A stretch of DNA of 64,000 bases from Thecaphora thlaspeos (lineage: Eukaryota > Basidiomycota > Ustilaginomycetes > Urocystidales > Glomosporiaceae): positions 254,001 through 318,000 of the forward strand of contig UWYS01000017.1 of the NCBI GenBank assembly GCA_900291925.1, given 5' to 3'. The notes beneath the pieces were generated by a model, which did not search any database, was not told where the DNA came from, and saw nothing but the letters and a program-made list of their open reading frames with translations. The position numbers were made by a program, and so were the translations under genes. Positions 11,078 to 20,600 of this stretch are shown here, piece after piece (position 1 is the first letter of the stretch; every line of letters begins with the position of its first letter).

Positions 11078-12859
11078 ATGCGGTCGACAACGCCATCGCC
11101 GCATTCATCGCTGCGCCCGTCGCACACCTTGCTAGCCAGCCTCTCTCTACTCCTTCTCTCTTTCTTCTGCCTCTCTCCGCTCGCCGATGCCCAGGTTGCG
11201 CTCTGGCCCGAGCCCACTGCGGTGCAGCTGACCCAGCTGCAAGGCTGCCTCCTCGGTCAGCAGCTCAGGGTCGTCTCGTCCTCCCTCAGCGACAGTTCCA
11301 CTTACTTTCGCGCTTCGCAGTCGGACAACACCATCTTTCACTACAATCCGTTCGTGATCGTCTACGCCACCTCGACCGAACAAGTCCAAGCCGCCGTCCG
11401 GTGCGCCGCTCAAAACGGCAATATCGCCGTGGCGGCGCGGAGCGGAGGCCATTCGTTCGGCGGCTTCGGCAGCGGAGGGAGGGACGGCTCGATTGTCATC
11501 GATCTCAGCAGCATGAACACGACCACCTCATACCCCGAGAAGCGCACCGCCGAGATCTGGACCGGCGCTCGGCTCGGCGATGTCGTCAAGGACCTGTGGT
11601 CGCAAAAAGACGGCAAGATGGCGCTGGCGCATGGTACCTGCCCGACCGTCGGTGTCGGAGGACACAGCACCTGCGGCGGCTTCGGCCCAATGTCTCGAGC
11701 CTGGGGCATGACAATGGACCACATCCTCGAGGCCGACGTCGTCCTCGCCGACGGCAGCCTTGTCACCGCCACGGAGACGCAGAATCGAGAGCTCCTCTGG
11801 GCGCTCAAAGGCGCCGCCTCGTACGTCGGCATCCTCACCCGCATCCTCTTCCGGACGCACGACGCGAGCCGCCCCGTCGTCTTCTTCGAGTATCGCTGGA
11901 CGCCGTCCCTCCGGACTGCTGACGATGCCGCTGTGGTCTACACGGCAGTGCAGGCCTTTGCTCAGTCCAAGTGGGCGTCGGAACAGTTCGGCTTCCACAT
12001 CCAGCTGAGACGGCCGTTGCACGGCGATCCGGAACCGCGAGAGGATCGACCTGTCTCGATAACCGTCCGTGGCACTTTCCTCGGCGACCGGTCCGAATTT
12101 GACGCGTCGGCCTCGCACCTATGGAAGCAGTTTGCCAAGCACAGGGCGCCGCTGCCGGATAGCAAGACGGAGAGGACTGTCACGTACCTCGAGTCGATGG
12201 AGGAGTGGGACGACTTTGGCCCTGAGGGCAACAAGCTCGACACGCAGCTGGAGCGAACCCAGCACAACCACTTCATCGCCCGCACCACCCTGACGCTGGA
12301 CCACAGCAAGGGGATCAAGAGGTCGTCGTTCCTCTCGCTACTCGAGCACGTCTTTGCGACGGCCAAGCCGTCCGAGCACGAAACGCGGCTGCCGGACGGA
12401 CAGCAGGGATGGTTTCAATGGAATCTATACGTCGAGTTCTACGGCGGCAAATCGGCCGCTTATCGCACCAAGTCCGCGATAGAGGAGAGCGCCTATCCGT
12501 GGCGAGACGGGCTCTGGCTGATGCAGGCTGCGGTGGGCACGGCGGCATCGGGAACACTGCCGCACGGAGCGCACGGTTACCTCGACAGACTCAACGAAAA
12601 GATTCACGCGGCCGTCTCGAGCTCCGGGATCAAGACGGCGGGCTACTCGTGCTACCTCGACCCGGACCTGCCCGAGGAAGAGTGGAGGGAGGCCTACTAC
12701 GGTCCGTCTCTGAAGAGGTTGGAGGCCCTCAAGGCCAAGGTGGACCCGACCAACCTGCTCCGCAACCCGCAGAGCCTGGGCAACAGGACCGAGATCGAGG
12801 CTAGGTGGGCGCAGTCCGGGACGAGCAGGATCAGACGGTCATCGTCGCCGTGGATGTGA
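11078..12859 (+). CDS. Secreted FAD-linked oxidase, berberine-bridge / glucooligosaccharide-oxidase type
   Basis: A single exon of 593 residues. A signal peptide (hydrophobic Leu-rich core, probable cleavage after SPLADA near residue 38) sends it to the secretory pathway. The FAD-binding PCMH fold is clear: FVIVYATSTEQVQAAVRCA, then RSGGHSFGG with His125, then GTCPTVGVGGH with Cys188. In berberine-bridge and glucooligosaccharide oxidases this His and Cys hold FAD by two covalent bonds, and their spacing of 63 residues fits. The C-terminal YYGPSLKRLEALKAKVDPTNLL with NPQS is the family BBE motif. Such enzymes oxidise sugars, lignin-derived alcohols or alkaloids with O2. The substrate here is unknown. 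There is no biosynthetic neighbour, so a stand-alone extracellular carbohydrate oxidase is the simplest reading. Confidence 0.92.
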   Translation: MRSTTPSPHSSLRPSHTLLASLSLLLLSFFCLSPLADAQVALWPEPTAVQLTQLQGCLLGQQLRVVSSSLSDSSTYFRASQSDNTIFHYNPFVIVYATSTEQVQAAVRCAAQNGNIAVAARSGGHSFGGFGSGGRDGSIVIDLSSMNTTTSYPEKRTAEIWTGARLGDVVKDLWSQKDGKMALAHGTCPTVGVGGHSTCGGFGPMSRAWGMTMDHILEADVVLADGSLVTATETQNRELLWALKGAASYVGILTRILFRTHDASRPVVFFEYRWTPSLRTADDAAVVYTAVQAFAQSKWASEQFGFHIQLRRPLHGDPEPREDRPVSITVRGTFLGDRSEFDASASHLWKQFAKHRAPLPDSKTERTVTYLESMEEWDDFGPEGNKLDTQLERTQHNHFIARTTLTLDHSKGIKRSSFLSLLEHVFATAKPSEHETRLPDGQQGWFQWNLYVEFYGGKSAAYRTKSAIEESAYPWRDGLWLMQAAVGTAASGTLPHGAHGYLDRLNEKIHAAVSSSGIKTAGYSCYLDPDLPEEEWREAYYGPSLKRLEALKAKVDPTNLLRNPQSLGNRTEIEARWAQSGTSRIRRSSSPWM

Positions 12860-13001
12860 TGCCGCAGATTACGAGCGAGTAGAAGCACTTTCGTCCGTCT
12901 GGCTTGTTTTCATCATTATAGGGCCTTTTCTCGTCACTCGATGTCATCATCTCCGGCTTCCCCCTTTATACCAAACCATGCTTTGCCCGCCCGCCTCGAT
13001 C

Positions 13002-14466
13002 TCAATAGCATTCCTCGGCAGCGTTCCTGTGATGACAACCAGACCATCGCCGAGTACGCGCAATCTCTTTGTGAGCTCGCGTTCGTCTCTCCGTTTGGGA
13101 CGAGGGGAAAGGTGGCCACTTACCGGATCAAGAGCCTCAGGTTGTTTAAGAAGATGAGGATCTGATCGTCGTAGGCAGTCCAGTCCTGCGATGGGACGTC
13201 GCCGCTGTTGGCATCGGAACCGTTGTTACCACCGCCTCTTCTTGACTGTGCGGCGGCGAAGAGCGAGGAAACATCTTTGAACTCCACTTCGAGCTCGTGG
13301 ATCGGTTCGTGGGGCTGGAAGTTGGGCGGAGAGAAAGGGCGGCCATCTGAGTGAGTCGCTGCAGTGAGGGAGACCAGCGAGGCCACAACGAAGGGGGGGG
13401 GGGGGGGGGGGGGAGGGGAGAACGAACCTTTTCCGGCACGGTCACTTGCGTGAGGTCGACGACAAAGTTCTGATGACTGTACGAGAGCCGGTTTTTTTCT
13501 CTGATACCGGTGCTCTCAGTCAGTGGTTCTGGCGCTGTCGATCGCAAACATCCTGGGTCAGTTCATCCCGCCCTTTGTGATCTGCGAGTGATCTAGACTC
13601 CGACGGCAATGAAGGACAGTTCTTCTCCCTCGCCGCCCTGCCCTCAACGAGCACTCACCGGGCGTCTCTGTGTTGATGCTGATCCTGTAGTCGAACGCCT
13701 TTCCGGGACAGTACACGTTGAGGTCGGCAATTCTGCTCTTCTGGACAATACCGTTCGGCTTGATCTGGAGCGAGTCGGCATCGCGCGTCACACGGACTTT
13801 GCCGGTTGATGTAGGGTGAGTGTAGTCGATCTCCTTGCGCCGTGCGTATGAGACTTTGGCGCCTGGATAGTTGGAGTCGCCGGATCGAGAGACGAGGCTG
13901 TTGAGCAGGCGGTTGTAGTTGGCATGCTGGCTCTGTCTTGTTCCAAAGCAGGAAGGAGGCGAGGGGGAACGTCAGAGGGCATGAATCAGCCGTACGGAGC
14001 AAGGGAAGGTCGACGGGCGACTGACCATGGTCATTTTGCTCTCGAATCGGGTGCGGGGTAGGTCGACGACTTCCAAAGGCGCGCGAGAGCGGTCAGGGGA
14101 GCGGTGGCTCGAGAGTCAGCGTCAACGTTCCGGAGTAGGCCTTCGGGCAACGTCGAAGCCATCGGTGGCTGCGCACCTGTCTCTGTCATGACGGGCAGCT
14201 GGACGCGCTGTCCAGTCTCGCCGCTCATGATCAGCCCGACTTTGCCTTCGATCTGGGTTGGATTGGGAAAGCAGAAGTTAGATATGGTGGGCCGGCTGGA
14301 GCTTGTGCCAGCAAGCTGAAAGGCGTCGGTCTCCGCGTCTCACCTCTAGATTCTGCTTGTTGGCGCCGTGGTGGAGGATCCAGTCTCCTACGACCGTGAC
14401 AAACTCGTCGAGCGGATCCACGCCGAAGATGGAGCGTTCCGGCACCACCTGCTGTTGTGATGACAT
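13002..14466 (-). CDS. CET1: mRNA 5'-triphosphatase (capping enzyme beta subunit)
   Basis: Seven exons rebuilt by phase: 14466-14344, 14252-14177, 14069-14026, 13932-13659, 13534-13428, 13314-13124, 13026-13002, giving 279 residues. Cet1 removes the gamma phosphate from nascent pre-mRNA before guanylylation. It is a metal-dependent triphosphate tunnel enzyme unlike the animal capping triphosphatase. The metal-binding Glu-x-Glu of the first strand spans the exon 1/2 junction (E41-I-E43, then GKVGLI). Next come PVMTETVVDLPRTRFESKMTM, SQHANYN, DLNVYCPGKAFDYRISIN, NRLSY...VDLTQV and the second Glu-x-Glu block HELEVEF, ending near LLIRN. The long N-terminal region of yeast Cet1 is absent, so this is close to a bare catalytic domain. 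One donor is GTCAGT. Intron 5 carries a 21-base homopolymer. Confidence 0.9.
13393..13413 (+). repeat. 21-base poly-G run inside CET1 intron 5
   Basis: An uninterrupted run of 21 G on the plus strand (C in the CET1 transcript), followed by GAGGGG. It lies in the intron between the 13534-13428 and 13314-13124 exons. Length is likely to vary and may be imprecise in the assembly. Confidence 0.9.
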
Positions 14467-14994
14467 TGCGACGTAACAGGCCAGGGCGTAGCCAGCGCTA
14501 GCCGACAATCAGCCAGGCTGAGGGTTTCGCCGGGCGGAGCGGGTGAGCCGATGGGCAGCTAGAGTGCAAGGCTGAGAGCTTGATTGGTCGGCAGGGCAGG
14601 CACTTGAGCTGCGCGGATCGGTGGCTGGGCAGGATAGAGTGGCGAAGCTTCGAGCTTGGATGGGTGAGAATGGGAGGAACGGCGAGAAAGAAGGGGTGGG
14701 AAGGGCAGGAGAGAGAGGCGCGCAATACGCAAGAGGCCTGAGGGTCAGGGTCAAGCACCGAGCAGCAGCCCGAGCTGCTGGCGGCTCGTCTTCCGTCTCT
14801 CCCGTCTTCCGGGACGGCCCGCCGCCTCCACTTCAGGGTCCAGCTCAGCCCCTCGACGTCCCCTTTCTAGTCTTCCGACGAGGTCTGGTTCCTCTCATTT
14901 GCTCCCACCACCATCTCCGCCTTACGCACTACCGGTTTTCAGCCCCGCCGTACCTAGATCGATCTCTCTTGACCGCGTGGTACGCTTCGACCAG
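14467..14994. other. Divergent promoter between CET1 and the RecQ helicase
   Basis: 528 bases without a supported coding region. Pyrimidine-rich plus-strand sequence at about 14785-14985 precedes the helicase start, consistent with its 5' leader. Confidence 0.5.
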
Positions 14995-17594
14995 ATGGAC
15001 GGCGAATACTCTGACGTCGAGTTCGCCTTCGCCACCAGTAGTGGCAGCGGCAACGCCCACGTCAATGGCCGCCATGCACAGCAGCCGCCACCACAAGGGA
15101 CTGGCGAGGAAATCTTTGACCAAGACGTCGTAGACGAGCTCGAGAGGCTCGATCAGGACATTGCTGAGCTCACCTCTCAGATCACCGAGCTCCAAAAGAC
15201 TCGCTCGCGCCTGACAAGGGAACGCAAGGCAGTCTACCAGTCCTACCTCGACGACCTCGCCAGCTCAAATACAGTCCCGACCGGATCGTCGTCAGCCAAG
15301 AAGCGGGGTACCGACTACACCCGCAGCGACTTTACATGGTCCACTGCCCTTCTTGCGACGGCGCAAATGACGTTCGGTATCAAGTCGTTCCGCATGTGCC
15401 AGGAGGCCGTTTGCAATGCGGCCATGGACGGTAGGGACGCCATGGTGGTGATGCCGACCGGTGGCGGCAAGTCGCTCTGCTACCAGCTCCCCGCCGTAAT
15501 GAGCGCCGGGCTCACACTGGTCGTCAGTCCCCTCATCTCGCTGATGACGGACCAGGTCTTCCACCTCCGCGAAAATGGGATCGAGTGCGAGCTGCTGTCG
15601 AGTAGCGTCTCGCGCGAGGAGACCAACGACATACTACGCCGAGTCAGGACCGGCGACAGCATCTTGACCTCCTCTTCCTCGAGGAAGAGAAAGCCAAGCT
15701 CCCCTCTGGCAACGGAAGCAGACAAAATGGACGAAATCAAGCTGCTCTACGTCACACCGGAACGCATCTCCAAGGCCAAAAACATGCTCTCGGCGCTACA
15801 AAAGGCGCACGAGCAGGGCCGTCTCTCGCAGATTGTCATCGACGAAGCGCACTGCTGCTCGCAGATGGGCCACGACTACCGCCCGGACTACACAAAGCTC
15901 TCGATCCTCCGCAAGCTCTTCCCCGGCGTCCCAATCATGTGTCTGACCGCGACGTGCGGACCCAAGGTGCTCAAGGAGGTGCTCGAGATCGTCGGTCTGG
16001 CGCAGACGACGCAGCCGGACAACGCGGCGCCGCGGAAGACGCTTTACTTTAACGCGCCGCTCTATCGCAGCAATCTGCGCTACAGCGTGCTGCAGCGACC
16101 CTCGAGCGCGCAGGATTTGATGGAACAGGTCCGAGACTGGATCCTCGCGCACCACCCGGGCAAGAGCGGAATCGTCTACTGCCTCAGCCGCAAGGATACC
16201 GGAACGATGGCCGATGCGCTCTTCGACCTCAGCGGTGGCCGGATACACACCGCCGTCTACCACGCCGACCTCGACGACGCCGAAAAGCAGCGCGTCCACC
16301 TCGACTGGCGAAAGGGCAAGGTGCAGGTTGTCTGCGCTACCATCGCTTTTGGGATGGGCATCGACAAACCCGACGTGCGCTTCGTGCTGCACGCCTGTAT
16401 CTCCAAGTCGATCGACGGCTACTACCAGGAGACGGGACGGGCAGGCAGGGACGGGCAATTTTCCGACTGTGTGCTGTTCTACCGCCCACAGGACGCCAGC
16501 AGGGTGAGCGGGCTGGTGGCGGGAGAGCCGACGGGCCAGGAGAAACGTGAGTAATCGTGGCCGTCCGCTGCGCCAGGAACCTGACTCGTTGAGCGAAGCC
16601 CCGTTCCTTTCTTCGGCTTTCCGCCTCCGCACAGTCCACGTGATGCTCTCCTATTCGCAGTCTGCCGACTGTCGCAAGCTCATCTTTGCCAAGTACTTCA
16701 AGGACTCGTTCGGCGACGCCAGCAAGTGCAACGCCTGCGACAACTGTGAGAAGCCGCCCGACGTCGTGGATGTGAGTTTGCGTCGTCGTACGTGCCTCTC
16801 AACCGACCGCCGCACAAGGAAGCGCAGCGCTGATTCAATTCTTGACCCTTGCCCTTGCCTTGACCCTTCCTCCTTCCTCCGTGCAACCTTGTCGATGGCA
16901 TAGGGTGAGCATTGCCTCCTATTCGTCCCTACCCCTCGTCACTACGCGGGCGGCGGCTTACCCTTTCCTCCCCTGACGAACCGTCCATGCAGTAACCGCT
17001 CAGTCCATCTCTCTCCTCCGCGTCCTCGCCGCCATCCAGGCGCAAGGCGGTCGCGTCACACCCTCGCTCCTCATCGCTCTCGCTATGGGTCAAAAGTCCG
17101 GCCGCTTCCCACTCAGTCAGGCATCGTCTTCAGGCAAACTCGACCTCAACTCCCTTATTGGCAACAAACTGACGAACAAGGACCTGTTGGAAATGACGAT
17201 GGTCGAGATGCTGCTCAAGGGTTACGTAGAGGAGACGTACCAGGCGACGGCATACACTGTCAATGTCTATGTGAAGCCCGGCAGGTTTGCCGGGAGGGTC
17301 GGCAGGGAAAAAGTACAGGTCGTGGGCGTGAGAAAGAAGAGCAAGGCAACAGGGACGGGCAGGAGAAAAAGGGAAAGGGGTGGAAATGTGGAGAACAAAG
17401 AAGAAAACGACGACGACGATGACGACGAAGGCGTACAGGACGATATCGAAGGAGCAGAAGAGGCCGACGAACTTCCGTTATCGGAGCTAAGGAAACGACG
17501 CAAGGTGACCGTCGCCCAGCACCAGGGAGGACCCGCCGGCGCCTCCTCGAGCGGACGCACACACACCGAAGCGATCGAGCTCGACTCGGACTGA
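14995..17594 (+). CDS. RecQ family DNA helicase, RECQL1-type
   Basis: The best model has exons 14995-16546, 16635-16771, a single base at 16904, and 16993-17594, giving 763 residues. RecQ helicases unwind DNA 3'-5' during recombination and replication repair. The N-terminal coiled coil before the helicase core (LERLDQDIAELTSQ onward) resembles human RECQL1. Core motifs: MPTGGGKSLCYQLP (Walker A, K159), VSPLISLMTDQ, IDEAHC (Walker B, 283-286), LTATC, IVYCLSRKD, ATIAFGMGIDKPDVRFV and QETGRAGRDG. A zinc-binding set (CRKL...CNACDNC) follows, then a winged-helix region and an acidic, KR-rich tail. It begins at the first in-frame ATG. Without the one-base exon, a single intron ending at 17003 still keeps the frame but loses V-T-A-Q from a conserved segment. 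Confidence 0.93.
16904..16904 (+). other. Predicted one-nucleotide exon in the RecQ gene
   Basis: The flanks read catag|g|gtgagc, so a 3' splice site and a strong 5' splice site are separated by one G. Using it splits the interval into introns of 132 and 88 bases (acceptor atgcag at 16992). It restores V-T-A-Q between PPDVVD and SISLLRVL, where RecQ proteins keep an Asp-Val-Thr-like motif. Confidence 0.55.
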
Positions 17595-17689
17595 TCAAGT
17601 CGCCGAGTCGCTATCCCACTCAAGACTCATTTCTTATGCCTATGCATTAACATCGATTCATCACGCCTCATGGCCCTCCTCCATCGTAC

Positions 17690-20600
17690 CTACACAACCG
17701 CATCCCGGTACGACGACGATGGGGGGACCCTCTCCAATGCCGTCCTAAGCAAAAGAAGCTCTCTCTCCGTCTCCTCCCTCCTATTCGCCTCCTTCCTGTC
17801 GGTACTCGTCGTCTTGAAGTGACGGATCCACGTCTCTGACCACTCCATCAGGGGTCGACACCAGTTTCTCTGCGCTTCCTCGATCGAGTCTTTCAAGCTC
17901 AACGACGACGACGAGAGGACGATGAGGTAGAGCAATCCAGCCTTTTCCTGCAACACCGCCGCTTCGTCCGCTAGGTAATCTTGCAACTCTGTCCAACCCG
18001 CTTCCATCGTTGGTTGCGGGAGATCCTTCGACGGCGGTTGGAACAGACCGTCCAGGATCGTCTTGAGCTCTCCGCTTTGTCCCTCACCGTTCCCTTTTAC
18101 CACCAACGAGCGCATTAGACCGATACAGGCCGCCTTGACCTGACTAAAGACGGTCTGTTCCATCACTTCGCGCGCGATGCGCAGCGCTACGTCCCTTTCG
18201 GTGTGGAGAGATAGCAGATCCTGCCACGCTTTGAACCTAGCATGTCGTGCGACCGGAGAAGGCGACAGGGGCATGTGCGAAGCGAGGACGTGCGAGAGAC
18301 CCAAGACCAGCGCTTCGCCCAGCTTGCGAGGGGGAACGTCGTCGCGTTCCAAGCCGTCCAAGCACCACAGCAGCCACAGGAGCGAGGTTGAGGCCAACTG
18401 ACTCTCGCGCTCAGCCGTCGTGGCGTTTGGAGATGGTGAGGTGGTGGCCTGTTCCATCTCCGTACCCAGGGCGAGGATGAGGATGGGTAGAGCCTGTTCC
18501 AGCTTCGTCTCTGCAGTTGAGGCCGACCAGCTCGTCGAGGGCGAGGCCGGCCGGCGTGAGAGGAGCTGGACGTGCAGAACGAACCCGCCCACCGCCAAGG
18601 TCGACTTGAGGCGTCGATCCGCTTGGACTGCTTCGTCGATGTCTGACGGGATGGCCGCTTCGCCGCCGCTGGCGCCGATCTGGTCCATGCTCTGCAGCGC
18701 CAAGGTCCAGATGCTCGCCAAATCGATGTGGAGTTGTGAGACCGTTCTGGCCAGCTGAGACCAGGTAGCGTCGCTTTCGGCGGTCTCATCGTCGCCTCCC
18801 TGCGATGGCTTCGTCGCCTTGTCGCCGGGTCGTGTGAAGGCGTAGCGCGGCAGGCTGCGCTGAAAGTGCGCTTCGGCCAGTCCCATCTCGCCGTCCTGTG
18901 GGAGGTAGGGCAGCAGATTCGACGTAGCCGCCAGGAAGGGAGCGAAAACCTCTTGCGATGGCTTGTAGAAGATCCCTTTGTCCTTGTCCTTCTCTCCAGC
19001 AGCGCTCGACGTCGCTCCATTGCAGCGCGCCTCCCACTCCGCCACGGCGAGGACAAGCGTGCAGCAGCCTCGCACCGTCCGGTGGGACAGCGTCCGTCCG
19101 GCACCCCTCGACGTCGCATCGACCATGCGTCGCATCGATGTCCCGACGAGGTCGGCAAGGAGCGCAAACACCGACGAGAATGACTGGGGCCGCTTGGTTT
19201 GGATGCGGGGTACGACGATGCTGAGGAGCTGGACGAGGCCGAAAACCTCGGCGACCGAGGTCCAGATCAGAGTATGCGCTTGGCCGCCGCAAGCGGGAAC
19301 GTGGTGCACGGCCTCGACCTGCATCAGAGCATTGCAGCGCAGGTCGATGGCCATGTACAGCTCGCGCGGGCTGACGACCTTCCCGAGCACCGCCAAGGCG
19401 CGGGCAGCATCGTCGTGGAGCGAAGACGGCCGGCCTTCCGGGTGCGCCAGACCGAGTACCGGCGAGAGGGCCTTGAACGCTTCGAAGCTGAGTGGGTCGA
19501 GCTGCTCGGCCAGCTTGCCGCCTTCGCCGGCATCCTCGACCTGGGCCAGCGCTTTCGCGTACGCACTGACCTGCTGCGACAGGCGTGCGAACAGATCGGC
19601 CGCAGAGCCATGGTCGAGTCCATCGAGATTCTCGGACAGCGCGGCAAGTTCGCTGGTGCGGGTCGCCAGGTCAGTCTCCTCCTCGGTCGCCGATCCGCTC
19701 TGCTGCGCATGGGACTCGACGACGGGCATGCGTTCAGGAATCGTGTTGCCGTCTCCTTGCGATGCTTCGGTTTCGCTGGGCGACTCGTTGCGTGTCAAGG
19801 TGAGGGTGCTGGCTTTCGACGGCGACTCCTCGTGCAGGACCATGGTGGAGAGCTGCGAGGGAGCGCGTCCGCGACGCGACGGGAACGGAACCCCTTGGGC
19901 CACACCGCCTCCTTGTGCCGCCGCGTTGCCGTCGTCGCCGAGGTGGCTCGGAACCGAGGACGCACCGACCGCGCCGTTGCGCCCGACGAGCGGCCGGCCC
20001 CTCACTTGCTCCGCTTCATCGCTGCTTCGCACCTTGGCCCCCTTGGCCGCCGTCAGAGTGCTGCCATGGTCCCGCGTTGTCGGCCACTCTGCATTCTGCT
20101 GCCGCTTCCGGCCGTGAGCCACCTCGTCGATCGAAGTGACACTACGCGGTCGCTGGCTGCTCGCTGCGTCGCCTCCGAACGAGAGCGTCCTGCGATTCGA
20201 GGGTCGACGCCGTTTTTGATCGCTTCGCCGCGGTGTATCGGGTTCGTTGAGGTCTTCGGGCAGGACGAGCCCATTGGCCCAGACGGCGGGGCTCATCCAG
20301 GGCTGCTCCTCGACGACCTCGACTTCCGCATCGGGGAGGAAATCCTCGGTCGTCCCGCCGACGCTGAGCGCCTTGCGGACCGCCGCGACCGCTCGCTCGT
20401 CGGTCACATGAATCAGTACTTTGTCGCACGTCGACCGACCAGAGGAGCTATTGGCGGTGTTGCTGCGCATCCGGCCACCGCCATTCCTTGAGCGCGATGG
20501 GGAGCGACTGCCCTGGCGCGAGGTAGGCGCCGATGTCGTCTCGGTGAGTCCCTGGGCCGCCGAGATGGCAAATGTCCCACGGAGCACGTCGGGCGACGTT

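Noticed and set aside
11410..11844. Minus-strand open frame opposite the FAD oxidase
   Set aside because: Antisense shadow. The plus frame has signal peptide, FAD motifs and BBE end.
19199..20491. 430-codon plus-strand frame opposite the large kinase
   Set aside because: No domain, Arg/Ala-rich composition, and fully inside the kinase coding exon.
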